From Gordonia sp. SL306 (GTDB lineage: Bacteria; Actinomycetota; Actinomycetes; Mycobacteriales; Mycobacteriaceae): 64,000 nt of DNA. The stretch is from NCBI RefSeq assembly GCF_026625785.1, contig NZ_CP113063.1, positions 4,216,001-4,280,000 on the forward strand. Reading direction: 5' to 3'. Below, piece by piece: positions 53,527 through 62,730 of this stretch. Position numbers and translations under genes: made by a program. Numbering within the stretch: position 1 is the stretch's first letter; the number at the start of each line of letters is the position of its first letter. A model generated the notes under the pieces. That model saw nothing but the letters and a program-made list of their open reading frames with translations, was not told where the DNA came from and ran no database searches.

Positions 53527-53853
53527 TCAGCTACCCCGGTAGGTCGTGTAGGAATACGGACTGAGCAGCACCGGGACGTGGTAATGGCGAGCGGGGTCGT
53601 CGACCGCGAAACAGATGTCGATCTCCGGATAGAAGCCGGCGATCCCGTGCGTGTCGAACCACTGTCCCGTATCGAACACGAGGTGATAAGTGCCAGGAAT
53701 GAGGGGTGCGATGTTGACCTGTCCGATCCGGCCGTCATCGTCGGTGAGGCCCGCGGCCAGTTCGGTTCCGGTCGAGTCCCTCAAAGCGATCGAGACACCC
53801 CGGGCCGGGGAGCCGGACACCGCATCTAGCACGTGGGTGGACAGGCCCGTCAT
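53527..53853 (-). CDS. uraH: 5-hydroxyisourate hydrolase
   Basis: UraH (108 residues, transthyretin-like) hydrolyses 5-hydroxyisourate, the uricase product, to OHCU. The signatures are the N-terminal LSTHVLD with His 7 and the C-terminal YRGS tetrapeptide after RHYHVPVLLSPYSYTT, which carry the catalytic His and Arg. The ATG at 53853 overlaps the uraD stop (ATGA). The order permease-uraD-uraH on the minus strand suggests one urate-catabolism operon. Confidence 0.95.
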   Translation of the reverse strand: MTGLSTHVLDAVSGSPARGVSIALRDSTGTELAAGLTDDDGRIGQVNIAPLIPGTYHLVFDTGQWFDTHGIAGFYPEIDICFAVDDPARHYHVPVLLSPYSYTTYRGS

Positions 53854-54383
53854 GTCGTCGCTCCGTCGTCGAGGTAGATGCTCGCGGGGGTCAGCATCCT
53901 GGTCAGCCTACTGCGATTGATCTTCGCCAATTCCATTCGCATCACACGTCGTTCGGTGTCGGCGTCGTTGTACATCCGTTGCTTGAGGATGTCGAGGAGC
54001 TCATCGGCCGGCCGGCCGTTGGCGAACACGAGATACACGTGGCCGAACTTCTCCTCGTAGGCGGCGTTGAGCTTCTTGAGGTCGGTCAGCACCGCTGAGT
54101 CGGCATCGGCCAGGCCCGATTGCTCACGCTCCGACGACGGGTTGTCGGGTCGGTCCCCGATCCGGGGGTGTCCGGCCAGCGCCTCGTCGAGATCGGTGTC
54201 GGTGAGTTCGGCCAGGATGAGATCCGCATACTCGAGCAACGCCTCGTCGTCGGAGAAGGGGCGGGCCTTGGCGACCCGCAGAGCCCAGATCGACGAGCTG
54301 CAGCATTCATAGAGCTGATGGATGGCCTGGCGTTCGGAGAGTTCGTTGAAACTCGACAATCCGCGCCAATCGACACGCCTCAT
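53850..54383 (-). CDS. uraD: OHCU decarboxylase
   Basis: UraD (177 residues) stereospecifically decarboxylates OHCU to S-allantoin. The catalytic His 72 lies in AGHPRIGD and the Glu in the SEREQSGL segment, so this copy looks active. FGFPF of many homologues is FGHVYLVF here. It sits 9 bp downstream of the permease gene, whose C-terminus carries a second, degenerate copy of the same domain, and overlaps uraH by 4 bp. Confidence 0.92.
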   Translation of the reverse strand: MRRVDWRGLSSFNELSERQAIHQLYECCSSSIWALRVAKARPFSDDEALLEYADLILAELTDTDLDEALAGHPRIGDRPDNPSSEREQSGLADADSAVLTDLKKLNAAYEEKFGHVYLVFANGRPADELLDILKQRMYNDADTERRVMRMELAKINRSRLTRMLTPASIYLDDGATT

Positions 54384-54392
54384 ACGGCCAGC

Positions 54393-56381
54393 CTAGGAGA
54401 GTTCGGGCTGTCGGCTGAACCGGGCCGACGTGATCGGATTGGCATCGGCGACCAGATCGTCGAACCGGTAGTTGGCGATCTTTGCGATCTCGATGAGGGC
54501 AAAGGACTTCTCACTGGTGTCGGCGTTGTCCATCCGCGCCCAGCCGCTGCGCAACACCCGGTCGTATCGTTCGGTCTCCCGGGCACAGATGACGAGCGGG
54601 AAGCCGAAATGCTCCCGGTACGCCGACGCCAGGTTGACCACGTTCTCGTGTTCGGTCTCCTCCAGATGCGACAGGCCCTTGTGATCGACGGCGATCAGTT
54701 CGCCGGTGTCCTCGTCCTCGGCGCCGAGGTCGGGAAAGGCGCGGATCAGGTCCAGCTGCTCGGTGTCGCTACCGGTGAGCATCGCCTCCTGGAACGCGCT
54801 GCGGAGATCGTGGACGTCCTCGAAGGGTTTCTGATCCCACGCGCGGTCGAGGACCCAGTCCACGTTCTGCACAACGCCACCGAACGTCGCGCGGAACTGC
54901 TCCTTGGACATGGTGTTGACCTCGTCGAGGGTGATCGCGCCACCGCCCGCGACGGCGGGGCCGCGGCTGCCGAGGTGGAAGAACAGCAGGTTGAGCAGGA
55001 TCGCGGTGATCGCACCCATCGTGATGCCGGTCGAGAAGGGGATCTGCAGGAAGATGTTGGGCATCGCCTGATCGACGCCCGGGAGGGCGGGCACCTCGAC
55101 CTGCTGACCGGACTTCTCGATGACGGTGGTCGGTGTCGCCGACTGCGAGAACTGCACATACAGCGCGACGGCGAGCGAGGTCGCCGAGATGATCAGGTTG
55201 CGGTGATCGGTGAAGTCGACGGACGTCAGGGTCTGGATGCCGACGATGGCCACCGTGGCGAACATGATCAGGGCCGCGCCGCCGAGCACGGGTGCGGGGA
55301 TGCACTCGACGACCTTGGCCAGCTTCGGGAACAGCCCGAGGACGATCATGATGCCGCCGGCGGCGGCGACCACCCATCGGCTCTTGACGCCGGTGAGTCG
55401 GACCAGGCCGACGTTCTCCGAGAAGGCCGTGTAGGGGAAGGAGTTGAACGAGCCGCCGATGACGGTGGCCAGACCGTCGGCTCGGACCGTCGCGGCGACG
55501 TCCTCCTTCTTGATGCGCTTGCCGACGATCTCGCCGGTCGCGAACACCGATCCGGTCGATTCGACGGCGACCACCAGCAGCACCACGATCAGCGAGACGA
55601 TCGCGACGATGTCGAAACGCGGCCAGCCGAAGGCGAACGGCGGGGTGAAGCCGAGCCAGTCGGCCTGACCCACGGCTGCAAAGTTCGCGTCTCCGCACAG
55701 CCAGGCCACGAACGTTCCGACGACGAGGCCGAGCAGCACCGCGATCGTGGCCATGAAGCCGCGGAAGAAGCGTTGCATCAGCACGATCAGCAGGATCGTG
55801 CCCAGTACGTAGAGAACCCACCGCCAGTTGGCCGAATCGTGCAGATGGGTCGCCGGGTCGCTGACCGCATCGCCTGCGCCGACCGGGATCAGGCAGATGC
55901 CGATGATCGTGATCAGCGTGCCGGTGACCACCGGTGGCAGGAAGCGGATCAACCTGGCGAAGAACGGTGCGATCAAGAAGGTGAACACGCCTGCCGCGAT
56001 GACCGCGCCGTACACGGTCTGCAGGCCGACACGCCCACCGCCGTGGTTGTTCGCGATCTGGATCACCGGCGCCAGCGTGGCGAACGTGATGCCCTGCAGC
56101 AGTGGCAGGCGGACGCCGATTTTCCAGATGCCGACCGCCTGGAGCAGGGAGGCAATGCCGCACGTGAACAGATCCGCGGTGATGAGCATGGTCAGGGCCT
56201 CGGAGTCGAGGTTGATCGACCGTGCGATCAGGAGCGGGACGAGCACCGCTCCGGCGTAGAACGCGACGACATGCTGTGCACCCAGGGTGAGCAGTTTGCC
56301 TGCGGGTGGCACCTGATCGACAGGGGCAACCCTCTTCTTGCGCTTGGCTCCGTCGATGGGAGTGGTGGAATCCGTGGTCAT
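54393..56381 (-). CDS. NCS2 purine/urate permease fused to a degenerate OHCU decarboxylase domain
   Basis: The 662-residue protein has an NCS2 (XanQ/UapA-type) transporter in residues about 25-475, with about 14 membrane segments and motifs QHVVAFYAGAV, ATGEIVGKRIKKED and NSFPYTAFSENVG. Residues 481-645 form an OHCU-decarboxylase-like domain starting ITLDEVNTMSKEQF and including FGFPLVICA and IEIAKIANYRFDDLV. The catalytic His of HPDLG is Phe 549 (AFPDLG) and the Glu of the S-x-x-E-Q motif is missing, so the domain is probably not catalytic. It likely imports urate or xanthine; the tail may sense or channel intermediates. Confidence 0.88.
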   Translation of the reverse strand: MTTDSTTPIDGAKRKKRVAPVDQVPPAGKLLTLGAQHVVAFYAGAVLVPLLIARSINLDSEALTMLITADLFTCGIASLLQAVGIWKIGVRLPLLQGITFATLAPVIQIANNHGGGRVGLQTVYGAVIAAGVFTFLIAPFFARLIRFLPPVVTGTLITIIGICLIPVGAGDAVSDPATHLHDSANWRWVLYVLGTILLIVLMQRFFRGFMATIAVLLGLVVGTFVAWLCGDANFAAVGQADWLGFTPPFAFGWPRFDIVAIVSLIVVLLVVAVESTGSVFATGEIVGKRIKKEDVAATVRADGLATVIGGSFNSFPYTAFSENVGLVRLTGVKSRWVVAAAGGIMIVLGLFPKLAKVVECIPAPVLGGAALIMFATVAIVGIQTLTSVDFTDHRNLIISATSLAVALYVQFSQSATPTTVIEKSGQQVEVPALPGVDQAMPNIFLQIPFSTGITMGAITAILLNLLFFHLGSRGPAVAGGGAITLDEVNTMSKEQFRATFGGVVQNVDWVLDRAWDQKPFEDVHDLRSAFQEAMLTGSDTEQLDLIRAFPDLGAEDEDTGELIAVDHKGLSHLEETEHENVVNLASAYREHFGFPLVICARETERYDRVLRSGWARMDNADTSEKSFALIEIAKIANYRFDDLVADANPITSARFSRQPELS

Positions 56382-56517
56382 GCTCGCTCACCTCTATGTC
56401 GGCCGTTGACCGCTACATCTTGGACCCGGGTGACCGTTCCTGCTCGGCGGGCGATCGTATATTTCCTTCTGGTAAATCGGACAAAGGGCTTGTGCCGCAC
56501 TAGTATCGACCGTCGTC

Positions 56518-57105
56518 ATGGGTATCGAGCCGAGTGTTCCGGATCGGCGGCGCGAACCGGGCCGCCTGGTCGGGGTGGTGCTGGCGGCGGGCGCCGGGAG
56601 TCGCTTCGGTGCGCCCAAAATCGTTGCTGACGACGGTGATTGGCTTCGTCGATCGGTCGATGCGCTGGCCCGCGGCGGCTGCTCCGAGGTGTTCGTCGCG
56701 ATGGGCGCCCGGATCGTCGACCCACCGGACGGGGCATCGGCGATCATCGTGCCCGGCTGGCGGAGCGGCCTCGGGGACACCGTCCGGGTGGCGGCGACAT
56801 CGGCGCGGGATGCCGATGCGGACGGCATGGTTTTACATGTTGTTGACACACCGGACGTCGGTCCGGATGTGACCATCCGACTTCTCGCCGCGGTCGGTCG
56901 CAGGCGAGATGGCATCGCCCGGGCGGTCTTCGACGGTCGACCAGGACATCCGGTGTACTTCGGGGCCGATCACCTCGACGGCGTGATCGCGACGGTCACC
57001 GGTGATGTGGGTGCACAGCCGTACCTCGCCGCTCACCGCGCCGACCTGCTCCTGGTCGAATGTGGCGATCTGGCCACCGGCCGGGATCGGGACACCCCTG
57101 GCTGA
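56518..57105 (+). CDS. MobA/MocA-like nucleotidyltransferase
   Basis: The 195-residue protein has the NTP-transferase signature GVVLAAGAGSRFGAPK (about residues 19-34) and HVVDTPDVGPD, the metal-binding region. It resembles MocA, which transfers CMP or GMP to molybdopterin for xanthine-dehydrogenase-type enzymes. It is divergent from the urate permease and could serve the xanthine dehydrogenase at 37.4-41.0 kb. The ATG at 56518 has no clear ribosome binding site; a TAGTAT (56500-56505) suggests a near-leaderless transcript. Confidence 0.78.
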   Translation: MGIEPSVPDRRREPGRLVGVVLAAGAGSRFGAPKIVADDGDWLRRSVDALARGGCSEVFVAMGARIVDPPDGASAIIVPGWRSGLGDTVRVAATSARDADADGMVLHVVDTPDVGPDVTIRLLAAVGRRRDGIARAVFDGRPGHPVYFGADHLDGVIATVTGDVGAQPYLAAHRADLLLVECGDLATGRDRDTPG

Positions 57106-57114
57106 GTGCGGGGC

Positions 57115-57730
57115 TCAGCGGTGCAGGGTCGCGACGATCGATTCGAGGGTCTGGTCGCGTGAGGGCAGGCCGAGGGAATGGCCGACCAGCATCGGCTGCG
57201 CGTGCCGGAGGAAGACCGACGCGATCAGGAGATGGGCGGTCACATCTGCGTCCACCGCCGGATCGACCACGCCGGCGTCTTGCGCGGATCTCAGGTACCC
57301 GCTGATCGCGGTCACCCCACGCTGAGGTCCGTAATCGTTCTCCAGGATCACGCCACCCCAATTCCGCACGGAGTTCGCTGTCGGCCTGGGCGGCCATCAG
57401 GACGTCGAGTCCGGCCTCGAGGAATTCTTCGAGGCGTGCGATGAAGACGGTGAGGACCTCGCGCAGCTCGGCGACGTCGTGCGGCGCAGGCGGCATCGTC
57501 GGCCCGAACTCCCACAGCGGTCGTAGCGACTCGGTGAAAACGGCACCCACCAGGCCTTTTCGGTCTCCGAAATGGTAAAAAATGCTGCCCTCGGAGATGT
57601 CGAGCCGATCGGCGATCTCGCGGGTGGTCAGACGGGCGATGCCCCGGTCGCGCAGGACCGCCAGGGTGGCCGTGACGATCTCGTCTCGCCCGGTCTTCGG
57701 TGGCCGTCCACGTCGCGTCACGTCTGGCAC
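57115..57730 (-). pseudogene. TetR-family regulator, frameshifted
   Basis: The 5' part (from GTG 57730 or 57721) codes for a TetR helix-turn-helix, ITATL-type start through REIADRLDISEGSIFYHF, and continues to SELRAEL. The frame then breaks near 57354-57361, and the rest of the protein, GGVILENDYGPQRGVTA through SIVATLHR, continues in another frame to 57115. One extra base in a GGGGTGG run (minus strand) explains it. Joined, the product would be about 205 residues. This may be a true mutation or a sequencing error. Two matching operators and a divergent exporter remain intact. Confidence 0.75.
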
Positions 57731-57753
57731 TCTACGCGGGAACAGAAACTTAT

Positions 57754-57799
57754 TGAGTAACCGCTCAGAATGTGTGACGATTAACTGAGTCAAAACTCA
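57754..57799. promoter_or_regulatory. Two TGAGT-N4-RCTCA operators between tetR and the exporter
   Basis: TGAGT-AACC-GCTCA (57754-57767) and TGAGT-CAAA-ACTCA (57786-57799) have the same architecture, with centres 32 bp apart. They lie between the TetR start and the MFS ATG at 57816, and the second sits just before the AAGGAGGGG ribosome binding site. They are the expected binding sites for the TetR protein. Confidence 0.65.
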
Positions 57800-57815
57800 A
57801 ATAAGGAGGGGCGCG

Positions 57816-59420
57816 ATGCCTCGGAAATGGTTGACCCTGGCTGCGGTGTGCACCGGGGTGTTCATGTTGCTGCTCGACGTGACGATCGTGAACGTCGCGC
57901 TACCCGACATCCAGCGGGACCTGGGATCGTCGTTGGCCGGTCTCCAATGGGTGATCGACGCGTACGCGCTGACCCTCGCGGCGCTGCTGCTGACGGCGGG
58001 GACCATCGCCGACATCATCGGCCGCAAGCTGGTGTTCGCGTCCGGCATCGTCGTGTTCACGATCGGTTCGCTGGCGTGCGGTCTGGCGCCCACCATCGAA
58101 TTCCTGGTCGCCGCCAGGGCTTTGCAGGGTGTCGGTGGGGCGATCATGTTCGCCACGTCGCTCGCGCTGTTGGCGCAGGCGTTTGCGCCCAAGGAGAGAG
58201 GCGTCGCGTTCGGCGTGTTCGGCGCGGTGACGGGCGTCTCGGTGGCTGTTGGGCCGGTTCTCGGTGGGGTGCTCACGACAGGACTGTCGTGGCACTGGAT
58301 CTTCTACGTCAACATCCCGGTGGGCATCGCGGCCCTGGCGGTCACCTACGTCGGAGTCGACGAGTCGAAGGCCCCCGGGTCACGGCGCATCGACTGGCTG
58401 GGTTGTGTGAGTTTCAGTGCGGCCCTGGCGTTCCTGGTCTTCGGTCTCATCCGCAGCCACGCCGACGGATGGGGGTCGTCGACGGTCGCCGGTTCGCTCA
58501 TCGCCGCCGCGGTGCTCCTGGTGGCCTTCGTCGTCGTGGAAAGGATGGTCGCGGACCCGATGATCGACGGCGCACTGCTCCGGGTGCCGACCTTCAACGG
58601 TGGTCTGATCGCGGCGTGGGCGGTGTCGGCGTCGATCTTCTCGGCACTGACCTACCTGGTCATCTACCTGCAGACCATCATGGGGTACTCGGCGCTGGAG
58701 GCCGGATTGCGCTTCCTGCCGTTCTCTGCGGTCGTGTTCGTCGCGGCCGCCGTCGCAGGCCGGCTCTCGGATCTGGTGCCGGTGAGATGGCTCATCGGTC
58801 CCGGATTCGTGTTCGTGGCGGCGGGACTCTGGCTGATGCGCGGCACGGACCCGACGGGCAGCTGGACTCAGCTGGTGCCGGGGTTCGTCGTCGCCGGCGT
58901 CGGGACCGGTCTGATCAATCCGCCGCTGGCATCGACGGCCGTCGGTGTGGTCGAGCAGGAGCGGGCGGGGATGGCGTCGGGGATCAACTCCACCTTCCGG
59001 CAGATCGGCATCGCCACCGGGGTGGCGGTGCTCGGCAGTGTGCTCGCATCGCATTTCGCCGACACGGTGGCGTCGGCGTTGACCGGCGGGCCGCTGTCGG
59101 CACGCGCACAGGAGATCGGCGATGCGGTGGCCGACGGCAACATGGCAGGCGTTCTGGGGACGGTGCCCGGCCCGCTCCGCGCCGGGGTCGCCCGGGTGGC
59201 GGCGCAGGGTTATGCCGACGCGCTGGATCGGGTCCTCCTCATCGCCGCGGTGGTGGCGCTGGTTGCCGGCCTGATCGCGGCGGCACTGATCCGTAGTCGT
59301 GACTTCCATGACCCAGACGCTTCGCCGGATACGGACATCGCCGCGGACGCGGACGCGGCGCGCGCGGGGCAGGACGCCGGAGCTGCCCTGGACGTGCCGA
59401 TCGTGAGGACGGTGAAGTGA
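57816..59420 (+). CDS. EmrB/QacA-type MFS multidrug exporter, 14 helices
   Basis: The 534-residue transporter has fourteen membrane segments. Motif D1 is LLLDVTIVNVALPDIQ, motif A GTIADIIGRKLVF and motif C GPVLGGVLTTGLSW. The C-terminal 45 residues are Asp/Ala-rich and cytoplasmic. It should export hydrophobic drugs or metabolites with protons. A very strong AAGGAGGGG ribosome binding site and two TetR operators precede it. If the TetR gene is truly broken, this exporter may be constitutively expressed. Confidence 0.85.
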   Translation: MPRKWLTLAAVCTGVFMLLLDVTIVNVALPDIQRDLGSSLAGLQWVIDAYALTLAALLLTAGTIADIIGRKLVFASGIVVFTIGSLACGLAPTIEFLVAARALQGVGGAIMFATSLALLAQAFAPKERGVAFGVFGAVTGVSVAVGPVLGGVLTTGLSWHWIFYVNIPVGIAALAVTYVGVDESKAPGSRRIDWLGCVSFSAALAFLVFGLIRSHADGWGSSTVAGSLIAAAVLLVAFVVVERMVADPMIDGALLRVPTFNGGLIAAWAVSASIFSALTYLVIYLQTIMGYSALEAGLRFLPFSAVVFVAAAVAGRLSDLVPVRWLIGPGFVFVAAGLWLMRGTDPTGSWTQLVPGFVVAGVGTGLINPPLASTAVGVVEQERAGMASGINSTFRQIGIATGVAVLGSVLASHFADTVASALTGGPLSARAQEIGDAVADGNMAGVLGTVPGPLRAGVARVAAQGYADALDRVLLIAAVVALVAGLIAAALIRSRDFHDPDASPDTDIAADADAARAGQDAGAALDVPIVRTVK

Positions 59421-59595
59421 GGCGGCGATCGGCCGATTCGGTGACCGCCATCTGGTGAAACATCCACGCCGCTGCGGTTTCGTTGCCTTCTCGTCGCCAT
59501 TCCGATGCACGCGGACGCCTCGCCGCCGTGGCCGACCTGCCTAGTGTGCAGGTGAGCCGACAGCCCGGGAACCAATGGGTGAAGAGGTGATCGTC

Positions 59596-60357
59596 GTGAA
59601 GCGAGCACATCGCGGACCTGTTGCGGCGCTGGCGGCGGCCGGCATCGCCATGGTGGTGATATGTGGCTGCGGCGGGAGCCCCGCGGTGACCGGCGAGGCG
59701 GCGCCCCGCGTGAACGAACACGTACCGGCCGACCTCGACATCACTTTCCGCTGGCTGCCCGGTCCGGTTCTCGATCTGTTCGGTCCCGAGGGCACCTTTG
59801 TCCGGGCCTACATCGAATCGTTCGAACTGGCCGACGCCGGCCGGTCGACGACGTGGGGTTACCACGGCTTCGTCGCGGCGTCGCCGTCGAACATCGACAG
59901 CATGATCGCCGCCTACCCGCCCGACGTGTCGCCGGATCAGCCCGGCGTCGGCACCGCGATCTTCACCGGTCTGCGGCGTGTCGACGACGGGGACTGGACA
60001 CGGATCGTGCTGTGTCGCCACGGGTTTCGATCCGTTCGTGATGATGCGGGAAATGGGTCGTCATGGACGTCGCGCACCGACGCGCCGCGGCCCGTCGAGG
60101 TCGACTTCCGCAGAGTCGGCGCCGGACCGCCCAACGTCAAGAGCGGCACGCAGCGCACACCCGACGGGGCGGTGTTCGGCGACTGGCGTGCCACCAGGGT
60201 CGATTTCGCCGCCATCTACCCGACGCCGACCGCCGATCAGAACGCGTGCGCGGCGATGGTGTCGTCGGGCGTCCCGCAGCGCGCACCCACCCATGGCGGC
60301 CAGCCGTGGCCGAGCCTGGCACCCAGCCCGGGGTGGTCGGCGACCTCGCTGCTCTGA
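59596..60357 (+). CDS. Putative lipoprotein of unknown function
   Basis: The 253-residue protein has a signal sequence VKRAHRGPVAALAAAGIAMVV followed by ICGCGGSP, a lipobox-like site (Ile-Cys-Gly-Cys) for lipidation. The rest is extracytoplasmic, with two more Cys (VLCRHG and NACAAM) that may pair. I prefer the GTG at 59596, 8 bases after GAAGAGG, over ATG 59575 and GTG 59587. The family is not recognised. It converges with the small GNAT-like gene. Confidence 0.65.
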   Translation: MKRAHRGPVAALAAAGIAMVVICGCGGSPAVTGEAAPRVNEHVPADLDITFRWLPGPVLDLFGPEGTFVRAYIESFELADAGRSTTWGYHGFVAASPSNIDSMIAAYPPDVSPDQPGVGTAIFTGLRRVDDGDWTRIVLCRHGFRSVRDDAGNGSSWTSRTDAPRPVEVDFRRVGAGPPNVKSGTQRTPDGAVFGDWRATRVDFAAIYPTPTADQNACAAMVSSGVPQRAPTHGGQPWPSLAPSPGWSATSLL

Positions 60358-60366
60358 GTGCGCGGA

Positions 60367-60729
60367 TCAGCCGCCCGGGGTCGAGTCGATCGGGCCGACC
60401 GCGAGTCCGAGAGCGCCTTCGGCAAAACGTGTCACGGGCGCCACCGCAGCCTCCAGGGCCTCGTCGTGGCCGACGCGGGCACGCCCCCAGAGATGACCGT
60501 CGTCGCCGTCGCGCCGGACACCGATCAGCGCGATGAGTTCGCCGGTGGTGGGTATGCAGACGGCCCAGACGTAGCCCGTCTCGTCCGACCACGCGGCGTT
60601 CGCGGCAGCGACGTATGCGCCCGGATCGTCGATGCCCAGATCCGACAACGCCGGGACGTCGGTCATCCGCTCGTCAGCGCGCAGCGCTCGCAGATACCAC
60701 GTCCCGGCGTTGATCTCGACCGGATTCAT
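60367..60729 (-). CDS. Small GNAT-like protein, possibly truncated
   Basis: The 120-residue protein has the N-terminal pattern of RimJ-type acetyltransferases (AGTWYLRALRADERMTDVPAL, in two parts, then YVWAVCIPTTGELIALIGVRR), but the acetyl-CoA loop (QxxGxG/A) and the C-terminal helices are absent or unrecognisable. It may be a shortened, non-catalytic relative. It starts 16 bp after the accA3 stop, so it is probably co-transcribed with the carboxylase gene, which could hint at a role in acyl-CoA metabolism. Confidence 0.55.
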   Translation of the reverse strand: MNPVEINAGTWYLRALRADERMTDVPALSDLGIDDPGAYVAAANAAWSDETGYVWAVCIPTTGELIALIGVRRDGDDGHLWGRARVGHDEALEAAVAPVTRFAEGALGLAVGPIDSTPGG

Positions 60730-60745
60730 GAATGCGGTTGGAGTC

Positions 60746-62560
60746 CTACTTCAACTCGAGGAGCATGGTGCCCTGGGTGACCGCGGCGCCCGCCTCGACG
60801 GCCAGGCCGGTGACCACGCCGTCCTTGTGCGCGGTGACCGGGTTCTCCATCTTCATCGCCTCGAGCACCACCACGAGCTCGCCTGCGGAGACCTCCTGGC
60901 CCTCCTCGACGGCGACCTTGACGACGGTGCCCTGCATCGGGGCCTGCACGGCGTCGCCGGACGCGGCCGCGCCGCCACCCTTCTTGCGTGCACGCGCCTT
61001 CGGCTTCTTGCGGACCACGCCGTTGGCGCTGCCGCCACCGCCGCCGAGCGCGAGGTCGCCGGGCAGGGAGACCTCGACGCGACGGCCGCCGACCTCGACC
61101 ACCACGTTCTGGCGCGGCAGCGAGTCGTCTTCTTCGATGGGCTCACCGCCGGTGAACGGCTCGATCGGGTTCTCCCAATCGGTCTCGATCCACTTGGTGT
61201 AGATGTCGAACTTCTCGTCGCCGTTCTCGTCCACGTGACCGTGGAAGGCCGGGTTCTCGACGATGTGTCGGTGGAACGGGATGACCGTCGCCAGGCCCTC
61301 GACCTGGAACTCGGCGAGAGCACGACGTGAACGCTCCAGCGCCTGCTCGCGGTTCTCGCCGGTGACGATCAGCTTGGCGAGCATCGAGTCGAACTGGCCA
61401 CCGATGACGTCGCCTGCGACGACGCCCGAGTCGACGCGCACGCCGGGGCCGGTCGGCTCCTTGTAGACCGTGACCGGGCCCGGTGCGGGCAGGAAGTTGC
61501 GGCCGGCGTCCTCACCGTTGATACGGAACTCGAAGGAGTGTCCGCGCGGTGTCGGATCCTCGGAGATCTCCAGCTTGTCGCCGTTGGCGATCCGGAACTG
61601 CTGGCGGACGAGGTCGATGCCCGCGGTTTCCTCGGTGACCGGGTGCTCGACCTGAAGCCGGGTGTTGACCTCGAGGAAGGAGACCAGCCCGTCGGCGCCC
61701 ACGAGGAACTCGACCGTGCCGGCGCCGTAGTACCCGGCCTCCCGGCAGATGGCCTTGGCGGACGAGTGGATGCGCTCGCGCTGCTCGGTGGTCAGGAAGG
61801 GGGCGGGAGCCTCCTCGACCAGCTTCTGGAACCGACGCTGCAGCGAGCAGTCGCGGGTGCCCGCGACGATGACGTTGCCGTGCTGGTCGGCGATGACCTG
61901 CGCCTCGACGTGGCGGGCCTTGTCGAGGTAACGCTCGACGAAGCACTCGCCGCGGCCGAAGGCGGAGACCGCCTCGCGGGTGGCCGACTCGAACAGGTGG
62001 GGGATCTCGTCGATGGTGTAAGCGACCTTCATGCCGCGACCACCGCCGCCGAACGCCGCCTTGATCGCGACCGGCACACCGTGCTCCTCGGCGAAGGCGA
62101 CGACCTCGTCGGCGTCCTTCACCGGGTCCTTGGTGCCCGGGGCCATCGGGGCGTTGGCCTTGAGGGCGATGTGGCGAGCGGTGACCTTGTCACCGAGGTC
62201 GCGGATCGACTGCGGGGACGGTCCGATCCAGATCAGACCCGCGTCGATGACGGCCTGGGCGAAGTCGCCGTTCTCGGAGAGGAATCCGTACCCGGGGTGG
62301 ATGGCGTTCGCGCCCGACTTCGCGGCGGCGTCGAGGATCTTGTCGAACACCAGGTACGACTCTGCGGAGGTCTGACCACCCAGCGCGAACGCCTCGTCGG
62401 CGAGCTTCACGAACAATGCGTCGGCGTCCGGCTCGGCGTACACGGCGACGCTGGGGAGGCCGGCGTCGCGGGCTGCGCGGATCACGCGGACGGCGATCTC
62501 ACCGCGATTGGCGATGAGCACCTTGGAAATGGTCGAGCTGTTCGCAGAGGGACTAGGCAC
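60746..62560 (-). CDS. accA3: Acyl-CoA carboxylase alpha subunit (biotin carboxylase + carrier)
   Basis: The 604-residue protein joins a biotin carboxylase domain (about 10-460: [41 protein letters not shown]) to a biotin carrier domain with biotinyl-Lys 570 in EAMKMEN. A Lys/Arg/Gly/Ala-rich linker (about 500-535) separates them. AccA3 is the shared alpha subunit for acetyl-, propionyl- and long-chain acyl-CoA carboxylases that feed fatty and mycolic acid synthesis. The GTG at 62560 follows AGGAGAAC. Together with the PapA-like gene it strongly supports a Mycobacteriales host. Confidence 0.95.
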   Translation of the reverse strand: MPSPSANSSTISKVLIANRGEIAVRVIRAARDAGLPSVAVYAEPDADALFVKLADEAFALGGQTSAESYLVFDKILDAAAKSGANAIHPGYGFLSENGDFAQAVIDAGLIWIGPSPQSIRDLGDKVTARHIALKANAPMAPGTKDPVKDADEVVAFAEEHGVPVAIKAAFGGGGRGMKVAYTIDEIPHLFESATREAVSAFGRGECFVERYLDKARHVEAQVIADQHGNVIVAGTRDCSLQRRFQKLVEEAPAPFLTTEQRERIHSSAKAICREAGYYGAGTVEFLVGADGLVSFLEVNTRLQVEHPVTEETAGIDLVRQQFRIANGDKLEISEDPTPRGHSFEFRINGEDAGRNFLPAPGPVTVYKEPTGPGVRVDSGVVAGDVIGGQFDSMLAKLIVTGENREQALERSRRALAEFQVEGLATVIPFHRHIVENPAFHGHVDENGDEKFDIYTKWIETDWENPIEPFTGGEPIEEDDSLPRQNVVVEVGGRRVEVSLPGDLALGGGGGSANGVVRKKPKARARKKGGGAAASGDAVQAPMQGTVVKVAVEEGQEVSAGELVVVLEAMKMENPVTAHKDGVVTGLAVEAGAAVTQGTMLLELK

Positions 62561-62730
62561 TTGTTCTCCTGGGCGTCGTGTCGTCGTCGTTGGGCGACAC
62601 CGGCTGGTGGTCGGGCATCACACTCGTTCTGAGTTCACCCCGTGACGGACATGGTGGTGGCCGACCAGGGTGACGCATGACACTTGGAGTCTAGGTGCCA
62701 CGCGCTCAGGGCAACACACTAGCTCACCGA

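Noticed and set aside
54120-56630. Plus-strand open frame of about 836 codons opposite the permease and uraD
   Set aside because: Composition (Asp/Arg/Gln/His) and position show it is a mirror of the permease coding sequence.
57115-57369. Separate small 84-residue protein downstream of the TetR DNA-binding domain
   Set aside because: Its sequence continues the TetR C-terminal domain after a one-base shift, so it is part of the frameshifted gene and not an independent gene.
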